Below are positions 15,659 to 25,633 of a stretch of DNA of 64,000 nt, one piece after another. Location: contig CP014609.1 of NCBI GenBank assembly GCA_001586195.1, forward strand, positions 1,586,001 through 1,650,000, written 5' to 3'. Position 1 is the stretch's first letter. Each line of letters opens with the position of its first letter. This DNA comes from Solibacillus silvestris. Lineage in GTDB: Bacteria; Bacillota; Bacilli; Bacillales_A; Planococcaceae. The translations under genes were made by a program, and so were the position numbers. Under the pieces are notes generated by a model, which was not told the origin of the DNA, made no database searches, and saw only the letters and a program-made list of their open reading frames with translations.

Positions 15659-16402
15659 ATGGATTTACAAAATACAGTTTTACAGCTGCAGAAAGAACTC
15701 ATCCAAAACCCGTCCATTGAAATAAAAAAGCAAATGCAATATGCCATTCCGATTCACACATTGGAAGTGAAATATCATCCGGTGATGCGCAATGCGATGG
15801 ATATTTTAATGAAGATGATGCTCATTTCATTTGAGAAGGCAAAGCTGAAAAATGTAGAGTTATTAGCCGAAATTTTGTTAGTGGAACCGTTATTTATTCA
15901 TGATTTGACGAATAAAATGTTACGACTGGGTATGATTGTGAAGGAACAGGAATTTGCACTTACCGCTAAGGGTAAGGCACAGCTGGAATCGGGCATTTTT
16001 GAAGAGGAGCTTGAAGAAACAAGTTATTTTATTCAATACAGCCCGATCCATGAGCAGCCACTGGATGGTGATCTGGAGGAATTTGCGGATTTGGAGGAGT
16101 TTCCGGAGCCTTTCCCGACAATCGAAACGGAAGAAATCGAAGCAATTGAAGAAGCGGTGCTGATTGAATTCATTCAGCAGCAACTATCCGAACAACCGGT
16201 TGCGGAAGATGAAGTACCGCATTATATTACAAGTGTTGTTTCGACGGAATCGATCCAGATTAATGATATACCGGTCCTATGTTTTTTGCTTTTCGATCAA
16301 AAGGAAAACAGACATTTTGTACGGGTATACAATACATTGACACGTGTATGGGATGAACAGCTGGAGACAATGTTATTCAATATAGAAAAAGAGCAGCTTT
16401 AG
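15659..16402 (+). CDS. Unknown protein, probable partner of the helicase
   Basis: I do not recognise this 247-residue protein. The N-terminal half is helical and, around LLAEILLVEPLFIHDLTNKM, looks like a winged-helix-type domain; residues about 115-180 are very acidic (many Glu in LDGDLEEFADLEEFPEPF and after); the C-terminal 60 residues look like a small beta domain (ENRHFVRVYNTLTRVWDEQ). No signal or membrane segment. Its GGGGGAT ribosome site follows the helicase stop by a few bases, so the two genes form one unit. By position it may guide or modulate the helicase; that is inference. Confidence 0.6.
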   Translation: MDLQNTVLQLQKELIQNPSIEIKKQMQYAIPIHTLEVKYHPVMRNAMDILMKMMLISFEKAKLKNVELLAEILLVEPLFIHDLTNKMLRLGMIVKEQEFALTAKGKAQLESGIFEEELEETSYFIQYSPIHEQPLDGDLEEFADLEEFPEPFPTIETEEIEAIEEAVLIEFIQQQLSEQPVAEDEVPHYITSVVSTESIQINDIPVLCFLLFDQKENRHFVRVYNTLTRVWDEQLETMLFNIEKEQL

Positions 16403-16430
16403 TAAGTATGAAATAATATTTTTAGAATTA

Positions 16431-16459
16431 TTGCAAAATTATAAAGTACATGATACACT
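16431..16459 (+). promoter_or_regulatory. Promoter of the S-box/metA transcript
   Basis: TTGCAA (16431-16436) and TACACT (16454-16459) with a 17-base spacer lie just upstream of the riboswitch, placing transcription start close to 16466. Confidence 0.55.
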
Positions 16460-16476
16460 AATGACAATTTAATAGT

Positions 16477-16637
16477 CTTATCAAGAGAAGCGGAGGGACT
16501 TGGCCTTATGATGCTTCAGCAACCTCTAGTTCAACTAGAAAGGTGCTACTTCCAGCAAGGTGTGAACCTTGGCAGATAAGAACGGGTAAAAGGGCCCCTC
16601 TCATTTCTGTTTTGCTGGAATGAGAGGGGCTTTTTAT
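16477..16637 (+). promoter_or_regulatory. SAM-I (S-box) riboswitch with terminator
   Basis: A class I SAM riboswitch. The P1 arms CTTATC (16477-16482) and GATAAG (16575-16580) enclose the conserved core: AAGAGAAGCGGAGGGACT, the GATGCTTCAGCAACC loop region and AAGGTGCTA. A strong terminator follows, GCCCCTCTCATT pairing with AATGAGAGGGGC (16594-16605 with 16619-16630) and a T run. With SAM bound, transcription stops before metA. Confidence 0.95.
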
Positions 16638-16739
16638 ATTGTTCTGGAACAGTTTGTTTCAAACGTAAAACAATGCATTGCCTGAAAACCACAAGATTAT
16701 TAAAAGATTGTTGAAAAAGTTTATGAGGGGGAAAGTGGA

Positions 16740-17681
16740 ATGCCGATTAATATCCCGAAACATTTACCGGCGGGAGAGCTGCTTAGAAAAGAGAAGATTT
16801 TCGTTATGGAGGAAGACCGTGCGAAAACGCAACAAATTCGACCGTTAAATATTTTAGTGTTTAATTTAATGCCTGAAAAAGAAAAAACCGAGCTGCAATT
16901 GCTGCGCTTACTCGGTAATACACCATTACAGGTAGATGTGACATTTTTAAACACGGCTACATACGAATCAAAAAATGTTTCCAAATCGCATTTAGATACA
17001 TTTTACCGAACGTTCGACCAAGTGAAGCACCGTCGCTTTGATGGGCTCATTATTACAGGAGCGCCAGTAGAGAAAATGGATTTTGAAGATGTTGGCTACT
17101 GGAATGAGATTACGCATGTTATGGACTGGGCAGATGAACATGTCACTTCGATTATGTATATATGTTGGGGCGCCCAAGCTGCCTTGTATCACCATTTTGG
17201 CATTGGAAAATTCGAATTGCCGAAGAAATGCTCCGGTGTTTATTCCCATGTGATTACGGATTTAACAGTAGATTTAGTGCGGGGATTCAGTGATGAGTAT
17301 GTGGCACCGCATTCACGCCACACGTCGGTTTCAATTGATGAAGTGCGGGCACACCCTGACTTGCGACTATTAAGCTATTCGGATGATGCAGGCGTGTTTA
17401 TCGTTCAATCGAAAAACAATAAACATATTATGATTACAGGGCATCTGGAATATGATGCAACGACACTATCCGATGAGTACTTCCGAGATATTGAGAAAGA
17501 TCCGGACAATACGGAAATTCCGATCAACTATTTCCCGAATAACGACCCGTTGCAGGCACCGAAAAATGTTTGGCGTGCCCATTCGCATCTGTTGTTCTAC
17601 AACTGGCTGAACTACTACGTATACCAAGAAACGCCGTATGAATGGCATTACGTCGATGAAAATATTGAATATCATATTTAA
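16740..17681 (+). CDS. metA: Homoserine O-acetyltransferase MetA
   Basis: A 313-residue MetA-type homoserine acyltransferase, first step of methionine synthesis. The nucleophile is Cys142 in [10 protein letters not shown]; the His/Glu relay residues lie in TGHLEYD. Position 111 is Glu (TGAPVE), the residue linked in the Bacillus cereus enzyme to acetyl-CoA rather than succinyl-CoA use, so I call it an acetyltransferase despite family names that say succinyl. ATG 16740 follows a GGGGGAAAG site. The S-box upstream ties expression to SAM supply. Confidence 0.95.
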   Translation: MPINIPKHLPAGELLRKEKIFVMEEDRAKTQQIRPLNILVFNLMPEKEKTELQLLRLLGNTPLQVDVTFLNTATYESKNVSKSHLDTFYRTFDQVKHRRFDGLIITGAPVEKMDFEDVGYWNEITHVMDWADEHVTSIMYICWGAQAALYHHFGIGKFELPKKCSGVYSHVITDLTVDLVRGFSDEYVAPHSRHTSVSIDEVRAHPDLRLLSYSDDAGVFIVQSKNNKHIMITGHLEYDATTLSDEYFRDIEKDPDNTEIPINYFPNNDPLQAPKNVWRAHSHLLFYNWLNYYVYQETPYEWHYVDENIEYHI

Positions 17682-17694
17682 TGCTTATAAATGA

Positions 17695-17738
17695 AATGAA
17701 CCAGCAAGAGATGGACTCCTGCTGGTTCGTTTTATTTA
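17695..17738. terminator. Bidirectional terminator after metA
   Basis: GAACCAGCA (17698-17706) pairs with TGCTGGTTC (17720-17728), followed by a T-rich tail on the plus strand; it also lies just beyond the stop of the convergent ABC ATPase gene. Confidence 0.78.
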
Positions 17739-18502
17739 ATTGCGACCCAGGCACGTTCGCGTTCGATCTGCAAACTAATTTCCCGCCCGAAGAAATCGCT
17801 TAATAATTCGTCTGTTAAAACAACTTCGCGTGCATTGGCTTCGACATTTTTTCCGTCTTTCATTAAAAGTACATGGCTAAAACAAGGAAGTATTTCTTCT
17901 ACATGATGCGTCACGTAAATTAGGGTAGGGCCGTTTTCTGCTTGTGCAATCTGTTCTATTGTTTGCAGCAAGTTTTCCCGTTCGATTAAGTCCAGACCGC
18001 CACATGGCTCATCCAATATTAAAATTTCCGGATCAGCCATAATGGCCCTTGCTATTTGAACACGCTGCCGTTCACCTTGAGACAAATGCTCGAATGATTT
18101 ATTTGCTAAATGGTCACAGTGAAAATGCTCCATAATAGAAACCGCATGGTCAATTTCTTCTTCCGTCACATCATTGAAAAGGCGAAGGGCACCGAATTTT
18201 CCGCTGAGCACGATTTCAATTGCATTATCCTGCCAGTTGAAGTTATCGATCATCGCATTGCTGACCCAGCCGATCCGCGTCCGCAGTTTCGGTATATACG
18301 TCTTGCCATATGTTTCACCCAGTACTTGGACCTTACCTTCATTTGGCCAAATATAGCCGTTAATAACTTTCAGCAACGTCGTTTTGCCGGATCCGTTTAA
18401 CCCTAAAATAGCCCAATGCTGTCCTTTTTGTACATGCCAGCTTAAATCATTTAAAATCTTTTTGTCATTGCGATATAAATGGATATTTTCAATATGTATC
18501 AT
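17732..18502 (-). CDS. ABC transporter ATP-binding protein (YlmA-like)
   Basis: A 256-residue stand-alone ABC ATPase. Walker A is GLNGSGKTTLL near residue 34, the signature is HLSQGERQRVQIARA, Walker B is EILILDEPCGGLD and the switch His is in VTHHVEEI. It resembles B. subtilis YlmA, which also lacks an adjacent permease. No permease gene is next to it here: the upstream gene is an unrelated YczE-like membrane protein. GGAGGTG precedes ATG 18502. What it transports, or whether it acts in translation or repair instead, cannot be told. Confidence 0.88.
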   Translation of the reverse strand: MIHIENIHLYRNDKKILNDLSWHVQKGQHWAILGLNGSGKTTLLKVINGYIWPNEGKVQVLGETYGKTYIPKLRTRIGWVSNAMIDNFNWQDNAIEIVLSGKFGALRLFNDVTEEEIDHAVSIMEHFHCDHLANKSFEHLSQGERQRVQIARAIMADPEILILDEPCGGLDLIERENLLQTIEQIAQAENGPTLIYVTHHVEEILPCFSHVLLMKDGKNVEANAREVVLTDELLSDFFGREISLQIERERAWVAIK

Positions 18503-18587
18503 TTTAAAAACACCTCCACTTACTACTATGCACCTTTTTTCATTGTCGTGAAAGTATTTTTTGAAAATTGTAACAATTTAAATGTAA

Positions 18588-18620
18588 AAAAAAAGAAAGC
18601 AAACGCATAATGCTTGCTCT
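18588..18620 (-). terminator. Terminator of the YczE-like gene
   Basis: AGCAAGCATTATGC and its partner GCGTTTGCT form a stem on the minus strand followed by nine Ts. Confidence 0.75.
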
Positions 18621-18629
18621 CCTCATTAT

Positions 18630-19262
18630 TTATATAACAACACTTTCGACACCTGCTGCGCGGTGGAACAGCTTTCCGTTCCATTTGAGTGCCCATTGTA
18701 CGACAGGCCCTAAGCCGAACGCCATAAATACAGTACCGACTCCGACTGGTCCGCCCAATACAAAACCTAATACAGCAACCGTTACTTCCATTGTCGTCCG
18801 TGCGCGGTTGACACTCCAGCCGAGGCGATGCACCAACAGTAGCATTAATGTATCACGAGGTCCTACACCGAGGTTTGCTACCATATACATCCCGCAGCCG
18901 AAGCCGAGCAGGACAACGCCAACAACAAACGCCAATGTTTGTTCTAACAGTGTATTCGCATCCGGTAATACTATCAAAAATATATCAATAAAAATCCCTG
19001 TCAGGAACATGTCCAAATAAGTCCCTGCTTTTGGCAATCTTTTTGTGAAAAACGTATCAACAGCCAGAATAAGCAAGCCCAAAATAATGGACCACATACC
19101 GACCGTCAAGCCCAAGTTTTTTTGTAATCCGATATGAAGGACATCCCATGACCCAACGCCCAGTATTTGTCCTTTGATCGTCAATGCGACGCCTAATGAT
19201 AAAACAATGATGCCTGCAATAAAAAATACGCAGCGCCAATAAAATTCCTGTTTCACTTTCAC
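18630..19262 (-). CDS. YczE/YyaS/YitT-type integral membrane protein
   Basis: A membrane protein of about 210 residues with five or six hydrophobic helices, of the YczE/YyaS family. Typical pieces are LSLGVALTIKGQILGVGSWD near the N-terminus and MVANLGVGPRDTLMLLL in the middle, two related G-x-GPWD/GPRD-like repeats. The function of the family is not established. I choose GTG 19262 with GAGGGA seven bases upstream; TTG 19286 (AAGGA upstream) is a fair alternative that adds eight residues. The gene is monocistronic with its own terminator. Confidence 0.8.
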   Translation of the reverse strand: MKVKQEFYWRCVFFIAGIIVLSLGVALTIKGQILGVGSWDVLHIGLQKNLGLTVGMWSIILGLLILAVDTFFTKRLPKAGTYLDMFLTGIFIDIFLIVLPDANTLLEQTLAFVVGVVLLGFGCGMYMVANLGVGPRDTLMLLLVHRLGWSVNRARTTMEVTVAVLGFVLGGPVGVGTVFMAFGLGPVVQWALKWNGKLFHRAAGVESVVI

Positions 19263-19402
19263 ATGTAATCCCTCATCAATCCTCAATATAATCCTTACTC
19301 ATTATAACGATTGAATCGGCAAAAATGGATTTACAATAAATTCGAAACATTTGAACTTTTTGAGCTGCAAATAGACCCGATTAGAATAGGGAATATAGGT
19401 AT

Positions 19403-19693
19403 TTAATTTTCATATGAATAGCGCAATTCATCGGACGAATTGTCGACATCTACAACTAAATGATGTTCATTAAAAAACCATTCATCGGATTTTTCGATAT
19501 AATAATGAATGCCTTCAACAACTGTTTCAACGCCTATTTCATGCGGCTGTTCCCGGGTCATGCCTAACGAAAAACCTTCATGAAAAGGTGAAGAACCTCC
19601 ATATCGTGCATAAAAGCGAATAAAATCGCCTTTTTCTACTTCCATCTCTTGTTTAAACCAATTGAGTGCTTTTTCTGATAGTTTGATTTCCAT
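19403..19693 (-). CDS. HesB/IscA-fold protein (YneR-like)
   Basis: A 96-residue HesB/YadR/YfhF-type protein, like B. subtilis YneR. It keeps the fold (FIRFYARYGGSSPFHEGFSLG, then VEGIHYYIEKSDEWFF) but lacks the cysteines that bind iron-sulfur clusters in true IscA, so an FeS scaffold role is unlikely; function unknown. ATG 19693 follows AGAGGTG; the in-frame ATG 19714 lies upstream of that site. It sits next to plsY as in B. subtilis. Confidence 0.82.
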   Translation of the reverse strand: MEIKLSEKALNWFKQEMEVEKGDFIRFYARYGGSSPFHEGFSLGMTREQPHEIGVETVVEGIHYYIEKSDEWFFNEHHLVVDVDNSSDELRYSYEN

Positions 19694-19764
19694 ATGTTTC
19701 ACCTCTATTGCCATTATGCAGTAAATAAAAAAAACTTACAAAGCTCGCGTTCTGAATTTCAGGC

Positions 19765-19798
19765 ACAAAAAAAGACTGAAAGGAAACCCCTTCAGTCA
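19765..19798 (-). terminator. Terminator of plsY
   Basis: GACTGAAGG and CCTTTCAGTC arms followed on the minus strand by seven Ts, a few bases after the plsY stop. Confidence 0.85.
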
Positions 19799-19803
19799 AC
19801 AGT

Positions 19804-20406
19804 TTAAAATCCTTTAATTTTCGGTTCAGTACCGGCTTTAATCCGCTTAATATTTTCACGGTGACGGTAAAAAATAAAGCCTGCCAAAACTACAACTAAA
19901 ATGAGTAATGCATATTCACCTGTCAGCATCCAATGAACAATTACATAAATAACGGCCACAGCGGATACAATCATAGATGACAAGCTCACCATCTTAGTTA
20001 ACTTTAAGGCGATGACAAATACGATGATTAAAATTAAAAATAACGGTAAATTATAGCCTAAAATAACACCGCCGCTTGTAGCAACCGCTTTCCCTCCACG
20101 GAAGCTTGCGAAAATCGGGAACATATGGCCTGCTGCTGCAATCACACCCAAGAATAGCGGGTGGACAGTGCTGTCTGCAAAAAACGGCAATAACGGTAGC
20201 AATACCGCAGCCGTTCCTTTTAATATATCAATAAGCAATACGGCAATACCCGGTTTTTTACCTAATACCCTAAATGTATTGGTCGTTCCTAGATTGCCGC
20301 TGCCTTGTTGTCGAATGTCCGTTTTGTAAAAAATTTTGCCAATCCACAAAGCTGATGGAATGGAACCGATTAAATAAGCACAAATAATAATTAACGCGTT
20401 GATCAA
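19804..20406 (-). CDS. plsY: Acyl-phosphate:glycerol-3-phosphate acyltransferase PlsY
   Basis: A 200-residue integral membrane enzyme that puts the first acyl chain on glycerol 3-phosphate using acylphosphate, opening phospholipid synthesis. Diagnostic motifs are present: YLIGSIPSALWIGK at the N-terminus, GSGNLGTTNTFRVLG near residue 36 and GGKAVATSGG near residue 105, with five or so membrane helices. ATG 20406 has AAAGGAG upstream. It is divergent from parE, the same neighbourhood as in B. subtilis. Confidence 0.95.
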   Translation of the reverse strand: MINALIIICAYLIGSIPSALWIGKIFYKTDIRQQGSGNLGTTNTFRVLGKKPGIAVLLIDILKGTAAVLLPLLPFFADSTVHPLFLGVIAAAGHMFPIFASFRGGKAVATSGGVILGYNLPLFLILIIVFVIALKLTKMVSLSSMIVSAVAVIYVIVHWMLTGEYALLILVVVLAGFIFYRHRENIKRIKAGTEPKIKGF

Positions 20407-20710
20407 GTGTTGTGCTCCTTTCGAATTCAGAATTACTACTTGGTACTAATAGTATGTATCGAATATTTTACAATGTTTTTTAATAGAAGGAAAGAGGTAT
20501 TATTTTTTCGTCCATCGTGAAAAAACAGGGAAAAAGTTACATTTTATTGTTTGCTACTAAAGGATATGCTTTTAAACGTTCGTTTTTGATGATACAATTA
20601 ATCTTTGCAAAGCCTAAATCAGTACCTTTAAACATTGACATCATGCATATTTGAGCGTACGATTAGGTAGTAAATAGAACGTTTGTTTGTATTTTTGGAG
20701 GGGATTACAT
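20407..20710. other. Divergent promoter region of plsY and parE
   Basis: This 304-base gap holds the plsY promoter on the minus strand and the parE promoter at 20635-20663. No gene, repeat or strong hairpin was seen. Confidence 0.5.
20635..20663 (+). promoter_or_regulatory. Sigma-A promoter of parE-parC
   Basis: A consensus -35 TTGACA (20635-20640) and TACGAT (20658-20663) are separated by 17 bases, upstream of the parE start at 20711. Confidence 0.65.
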
Positions 20711-22684
20711 TTGGTAAAAAACCAAACCGGTATTTCGTATAATGAAGATGCCATTCAAGTATTAGAAGGTTTAGAAGCCGTACGCAAAAGACCAGGGATG
20801 TATATTGGTTCTACAGATAGTCGAGGTCTTCACCACTTAGTGTATGAAATTGTAGACAATGCAGTGGATGAAGCGCTTGCTGGATATGGAAATCATATCA
20901 TCGTGAAGATTCATGAAGATAACAGTATTAGCGTGCGTGACCATGGTCGTGGTATGCCAACAGGTATGCATAAAATGGGTAAACCAACCCCGGAAATTAT
21001 TTTCACCGTCCTTCATGCAGGCGGAAAGTTTGGACAAGGCGGCTATAAAACAAGTGGTGGTTTACATGGTGTTGGTTCATCTGTTGTAAACGCCTTATCA
21101 TCATTTTTGGAAGTAACGATTTACCGTGATAACCAAATTTATCGCCAGCGCTTTGAGCAAGGCGGGAAACCGGCGACATCGCTTGATATGATCGGGAAAA
21201 CGAAGGAAACAGGAACACTCGTACATTTCCTGCCGGATCCATCGATTTTTTCTGTCATTAAATATAATTATGATACATTGGCAGAACGCTTACGTGAATC
21301 TGCATTTTTATTAAAAGGATTAAAAATTGAACTGATCGATGCCCGTGGAGAAGGACAGCATGAAATTTTCTATTATGAAAACGGGATTGAAGCGTTCGTC
21401 ACATACTTAAACGAAGAAAAAGACGTATTACATCCGGTTAAATATGTAGAAGGCACAATTCAAGAAATTGAAGTGGAGTTCGCACTGCAATTTAACGACG
21501 GCTATTCCGAAACGATTTTATCGTTCGTCAACAATGTCCGTACTCGTGATGGGGGTACACATGAAACAGGTGCCAAAACAGCTCTGACACGTGTATTTAA
21601 TGAATACGCCCGCAAAATCGGATTACTGAAAGAAAAAGATAAAAATCTGGAAGGTACCGATATTCGTGAAGGCCTGACAGCAATTGTTTCTGTCCGTATT
21701 CCTGAAAATCTGCTTCAATTTGAAGGTCAGACAAAAGGAAAGCTTGGTACATCTGAAGCTCGTTCAGCCGTTGATACCGTTGTTTCAGAACAATTAATGT
21801 ATGTGCTTGAAGAAAATGCCGAGCTGTCGGCTTCTTTAGTGCGTAAAGCAATTCGTGCCCAACAAGTGCGTGAAGCAGCACGTAAAGCACGTGATGATGC
21901 CCGTAATGGGAAAAAGAAAAAATCAAGTACTCTTCTGTCTGGTAAGTTGACACCTGCACAGTCGAAAAATGCTTCAAGAAATGAATTATACCTAGTAGAG
22001 GGTGATTCTGCGGGTGGTTCGGCTAAGCAAGGTCGTGATCGGACGTTCCAGGCGATTTTGCCATTGCGCGGTAAAGTCATCAATACCGAAAAGGCAAAGC
22101 TGCAGGACATTATGAAAAATGAAGAAATCGCAACGATTATCCATACGATCGGTGCCGGTGTCGGAGCTGATTTTTCGGTGGAGGATGCCGCTTACGATAA
22201 AGTTGTCATCATGACCGATGCCGATACAGATGGTGCTCACATTCAAGTATTATTGCTGACATTCTTCTACCGTTATATGCGTCCGCTCATCGAAGCAGGA
22301 AAAGTATATATTGCGTTGCCGCCTCTTTATAAAGTATCAAAAGGATCCGGCAAAAAGCAGGAGCTTATGTATGCTTGGACAGAACAGGAGCTGAGTGCAG
22401 CTACGAAAAAAATCGGCAAAGGCTATATTATTCAGCGCTATAAAGGGTTAGGTGAGATGAATGCCGACCAGCTTTGGGATACAACGATGAATCCCGAAAC
22501 ACGTACATTAATCCGCGTTAAAATTGAAGATGGTGCTCGTGCAGAACGTCGTATTACGACATTGATGGGCGATAAAGTAGAGCCCCGCCGTAAATGGATT
22601 GAATCAAACGTCAACTTCGGCATGGAAGAGGATGCAAGCATTTTAGAAAATGAATTCATCCAGCATGAGGAGGTTAACGAATAA
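20711..22684 (+). CDS. parE: DNA topoisomerase IV subunit B (ParE)
   Basis: A 657-residue ATPase subunit of topoisomerase IV, which decatenates replicated chromosomes. The GHKL ATPase is marked by [14 protein letters not shown] and [11 protein letters not shown], then [15 protein letters not shown]; the TOPRIM region begins [20 protein letters not shown] and includes [12 protein letters not shown] start at TTG 20711, seven bases after GGAGGGG, because upstream in-frame codons run through that site. Its stop overlaps the parC start by one base, so the subunits are translationally coupled. Confidence 0.96.
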   Translation: MVKNQTGISYNEDAIQVLEGLEAVRKRPGMYIGSTDSRGLHHLVYEIVDNAVDEALAGYGNHIIVKIHEDNSISVRDHGRGMPTGMHKMGKPTPEIIFTVLHAGGKFGQGGYKTSGGLHGVGSSVVNALSSFLEVTIYRDNQIYRQRFEQGGKPATSLDMIGKTKETGTLVHFLPDPSIFSVIKYNYDTLAERLRESAFLLKGLKIELIDARGEGQHEIFYYENGIEAFVTYLNEEKDVLHPVKYVEGTIQEIEVEFALQFNDGYSETILSFVNNVRTRDGGTHETGAKTALTRVFNEYARKIGLLKEKDKNLEGTDIREGLTAIVSVRIPENLLQFEGQTKGKLGTSEARSAVDTVVSEQLMYVLEENAELSASLVRKAIRAQQVREAARKARDDARNGKKKKSSTLLSGKLTPAQSKNASRNELYLVEGDSAGGSAKQGRDRTFQAILPLRGKVINTEKAKLQDIMKNEEIATIIHTIGAGVGADFSVEDAAYDKVVIMTDADTDGAHIQVLLLTFFYRYMRPLIEAGKVYIALPPLYKVSKGSGKKQELMYAWTEQELSAATKKIGKGYIIQRYKGLGEMNADQLWDTTMNPETRTLIRVKIEDGARAERRITTLMGDKVEPRRKWIESNVNFGMEEDASILENEFIQHEEVNE

Positions 22685-25113
22685 TGAGTTTTGTAGAAAA
22701 ATTTCAAGATTTGCCTTTAGAAGAAGTAATGGGTGACCGTTTTGGTCGCTATTCCAAATATATTATTCAAGACCGTGCATTACCGGATACACGTGACGGG
22801 CTAAAACCTGTTCAGCGTCGTATAATGTATGCGATGTTCCATGAAGGTAATACTTTTGACAAACCGTTCCGTAAATCGGCAAAAACAGTCGGAAATGTAA
22901 TCGGTAACTATCACCCTCACGGAGATACTTCGGTGTATGATGCAATGGTCCGTATGAGTCAGGACTGGAAAAGCCGTCATATGCTGGTAGAAATGCATGG
23001 TAACAACGGTTCTGTCGATGGGGACCCGCCAGCCGCAATGCGTTATACGGAAGCGCGTCTATCTGCAATTGCCGCTGAACTGTTACGTGATATTAACAAA
23101 AATACAGTAGAATTTGTCCCGAACTTTGATGATCAGGATATGGAACCTACTGTCTTGCCATCTCGATTTCCAAATCTTTTAGTTAATGGCGCAACAGGGA
23201 TTTCGGCTGGTTATGCGACGGATATTCCGCCACATAATTTGCAGGAAGCACTTGATGCGGTTTTAATGCGTCTGGATAACAAAAACTGTACAGTCGATGA
23301 ACTGATGACCGTTATTAAAGGTCCCGATTTTCCGACAGGCGGTATTATTCAAGGTGTTGACGGCATTAAAAAAGCGTACGAAACAGGAAAAGGGAAAATT
23401 ATTGTCCGTTCACGCACAGAAATTGAACAGCTAAAAGGCAATAAAGAGCAAATTATCATTACAGAAATTCCATTTGAAGTAAATAAGGCCAACATGATTC
23501 GTAAAATGGATGAGTTGCGTGTAAATGACCGCCGTTTAGACGGCATTTCCGAAATTCGCGATGAATCGGACCGTAATGGTTTACGAATTGTTGTGGAGCT
23601 GAAAAAAGATGTACCTGCACAAGGGATTTTAAACTTTCTATTAAAATCAACAGATTTGCAAGTTTCGTATAACTTCAATATGATTGCGATTCATAACCGT
23701 CGTCCAATGATGATGACACTGCCGCTTATGTTGGATGCGTATATTGATCACCAAAAGGAAATTGTGCGCCGCAGATCCCAGTATGACTTGACGCGTGCAG
23801 AAGATCGCTTACATATCGTTGAAGGTCTGATGAAGGCCCTATCTATTTTAGATGAAGTGATTGAAACAATCCGTGCTTCAAAAGATAAACGTGATGCGAA
23901 AAATAACATTATCGAGAAATTCGGCTTTTCGGAAGAACAGGCAGAAGCGATTGTCAGCCTTCAACTTTACCGGTTAACGAATACCGACATTACGCAACTG
24001 CAAAAAGAACAAGATGAGTTACATGAGCTTGTTGTGAAACTGAAAGCCATTTTAGAGGATGAAAAGAAATTGATCCGTGTTATTAAATCTGAATTGAACG
24101 ACATAAAAAAACGCTTTACAGTACCTCGTCTTTCAACAATCGAAGCAGAAATCGAAGAGATTAAAGTAACGCGCGATGTATTGGTGCCGAGTGAAGAAGT
24201 TGTCGTAACCGTGACAAAGGACGGCTATGTAAAACGGACAAGCCTTCGTTCACACAGTGCTTCAAACGGCAAAGATTTTGCGATGAAGGATTCCGATTAC
24301 TTGCTGTACGAAGCTAACTTAAATACGCAGCATCATTTACTCCTGTTTACGAGTAAAGGGCACTACATTTACCAGCCGGTACATGAGCTGCCTGATATTC
24401 GCTGGAAAGATCTCGGACAGCATATTTCAAGTATTGTGCCAATCGATTCAAACGAAGAAATTATCGAAGTCATCGGTATTGAAACGTTCGATCAGCCGAA
24501 TGTGTATGTATTTACCGCTACAAAAGAGGGGCAAATTAAGCGCTCGGCACTCGCCGATTATATCGTCACTCGTTATTCGAAACCGATTAAGACAATGAAT
24601 TTAAAAGGTGAAGACGAGATGATTTTTGCCCGCCTTGTTACAGATCAGGAAGAAGTATTGCTTTCAACGAACACGAGCTATACAATTCGTTTCCCTATGG
24701 AAGATCTTCCGGTAACAGGGGTAAAAACGGCAGGAGTTAAAGGAATTATTGTTAAAGAGGGCGAGTATCTTGCGGCGGTTGCATTGTTAAAACCGGATCA
24801 GGAACAAGAGCTCGTTATCGTAACACAGCGCGGTGCCGTCAAACGAATGTTATTATCGGAACTTGAACTAGGCAACCGTGCAAAACGCGGCGTCGTCATT
24901 TTAAAAGAATTGAAATCGAACCCGCACCGAATTTTTACAATTTTAGTTGTCAACTTTAGAAATACGTTTACTATTGAGACAGAAAAAGGCGTACAGGAAA
25001 CGATCTCTGTGACATCCTTAACGAGAGCGGACCGTTATTCAAACGGTTCACTGCGGATTGATACAGAAGGCGATGGGGCAATTAGCCGCGCCTATGTGGA
25101 GAAGACAGAGTAG
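22684..25113 (+). CDS. parC: DNA topoisomerase IV subunit A (ParC)
   Basis: An 809-residue DNA-cleaving subunit. The catalytic Tyr121 is in [11 protein letters not shown]; the quinolone-resistance region reads [14 protein letters not shown] with the usual Ser and an acidic residue, so no resistance mutation is evident. The breakage-reunion core is followed by a coiled coil and, after about residue 490, the beta-pinwheel DNA-wrapping domain with repeats such as [12 protein letters not shown] and [14 protein letters not shown]. ParC rather than GyrA is inferred from the adjacent parE. ATG 22684 uses the last base of the parE stop. Confidence 0.95.
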   Translation: MSFVEKFQDLPLEEVMGDRFGRYSKYIIQDRALPDTRDGLKPVQRRIMYAMFHEGNTFDKPFRKSAKTVGNVIGNYHPHGDTSVYDAMVRMSQDWKSRHMLVEMHGNNGSVDGDPPAAMRYTEARLSAIAAELLRDINKNTVEFVPNFDDQDMEPTVLPSRFPNLLVNGATGISAGYATDIPPHNLQEALDAVLMRLDNKNCTVDELMTVIKGPDFPTGGIIQGVDGIKKAYETGKGKIIVRSRTEIEQLKGNKEQIIITEIPFEVNKANMIRKMDELRVNDRRLDGISEIRDESDRNGLRIVVELKKDVPAQGILNFLLKSTDLQVSYNFNMIAIHNRRPMMMTLPLMLDAYIDHQKEIVRRRSQYDLTRAEDRLHIVEGLMKALSILDEVIETIRASKDKRDAKNNIIEKFGFSEEQAEAIVSLQLYRLTNTDITQLQKEQDELHELVVKLKAILEDEKKLIRVIKSELNDIKKRFTVPRLSTIEAEIEEIKVTRDVLVPSEEVVVTVTKDGYVKRTSLRSHSASNGKDFAMKDSDYLLYEANLNTQHHLLLFTSKGHYIYQPVHELPDIRWKDLGQHISSIVPIDSNEEIIEVIGIETFDQPNVYVFTATKEGQIKRSALADYIVTRYSKPIKTMNLKGEDEMIFARLVTDQEEVLLSTNTSYTIRFPMEDLPVTGVKTAGVKGIIVKEGEYLAAVALLKPDQEQELVIVTQRGAVKRMLLSELELGNRAKRGVVILKELKSNPHRIFTILVVNFRNTFTIETEKGVQETISVTSLTRADRYSNGSLRIDTEGDGAISRAYVEKTE

Positions 25114-25161
25114 GATTCATGTATATTAGCTGGAATCTAAACATAAGATAAAAGTAATTCA

Positions 25162-25266
25162 TTGACATGGAAGGCATACTTTCATACAATGAAGTTAGTA
25201 AGATTCATGCGTGATGGATCTACAGTAGTACAGAGCGGTTGGGTGGCCCCCAATCGCTTTTTTATT
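25162..25266 (+). ncRNA. Candidate small antisense RNA with own promoter and terminator
   Basis: TTGACA (25162-25167) and TACAAT (25185-25190) are spaced by 17 bases, a near-perfect sigma-A promoter. A terminator AGCGGTTGGG/CCCCAATCGCT (about 25234-25258) with a T run follows, giving an RNA of about 70 bases, from about 25197 to 25266. There is no ribosome site inside. The RNA contains GCGTGATGGAT (25209-25219) and ACAGTAGTACA (25222-25232). Both blocks recur in the same orientation at 25459-25469 and 25475-25485, across the start codon of the minus-strand small gene. The RNA could therefore pair with that mRNA over 22 bases. RNA existence and pairing are inferred. Confidence 0.65.
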
Positions 25267-25289
25267 TACCCTTTTTGATTGTTGAAATT

Positions 25290-25324
25290 AAAAACACCAC
25301 CTAGATGGCGAGTCTAAGTGGTGA
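25290..25324 (-). terminator. Terminator of the 46-residue protein gene
   Basis: CACCAC-TAGA pairs with TCTA-GTGGTG (25295-25323, one mismatch) followed on the minus strand by TTTTT. It faces the small RNA terminator, leaving about 25 bases between. Confidence 0.72.
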
Positions 25325-25335
25325 AAATAAATTTT

Positions 25336-25476
25336 TTACAGCATCATTCGGAAAAAACGATAAATTGTATCGACTAGACGAAAAAGATCAGTCACATAGC
25401 GAAAAATGGCGAGTTTTTCGTTACGCTTTTTTTCCGAAACAGCCTTAGCCTTTTCTTTGCGTGATGGATAAGACAC
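25336..25476 (-). CDS. 46-residue basic protein, candidate type I toxin-like peptide
   Basis: An unrecognised 46-residue protein starting at GTG 25476 behind a very strong AAAGGAGGTG. The first 22 residues are charged (MSYPSRKEKAKAVSEKKR), the rest is an aromatic, hydrophobic helix with interspersed Arg/Asp (AIFRYVTDLFRLVDTIYRFF). It has no clean transmembrane helix but could lie on a membrane. The ribosome site is locked in a perfect 7-bp hairpin, CTCCTTT/AAAGGAG (25487-25493 with 25497-25503). The start codon region matches the adjacent small RNA in antisense. An extended -10 (TGG-TACAAT, 25525-25530) would give an mRNA of about 230 bases. A toxin role is inference from this layout. Confidence 0.62.
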   Translation of the reverse strand: MSYPSRKEKAKAVSEKKRNEKLAIFRYVTDLFRLVDTIYRFFRMML

Positions 25477-25583
25477 AGTAGTACACCTCCTTTACAAAAG
25501 GAGTCAGCTGGATGCTGCTTTTCTATTGTACCATGAAATATTGAAGAGAATATTACTGTTTTTAATAGAAAATTATATAAATA

Positions 25584-25633
25584 AAGCATCAAAAACCGGC
25601 AAGAAATTCTGCGGATTTTGACGCTTTTTTTTA
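25584..25633. terminator. Orphan terminator
   Basis: GCATCAAAAACCG pairs with CGGATTTTGACGC with small mismatches, followed by eight Ts on the plus strand. No plus-strand gene ends at it, so it may protect against read-through or mark a lost gene. Confidence 0.6.
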
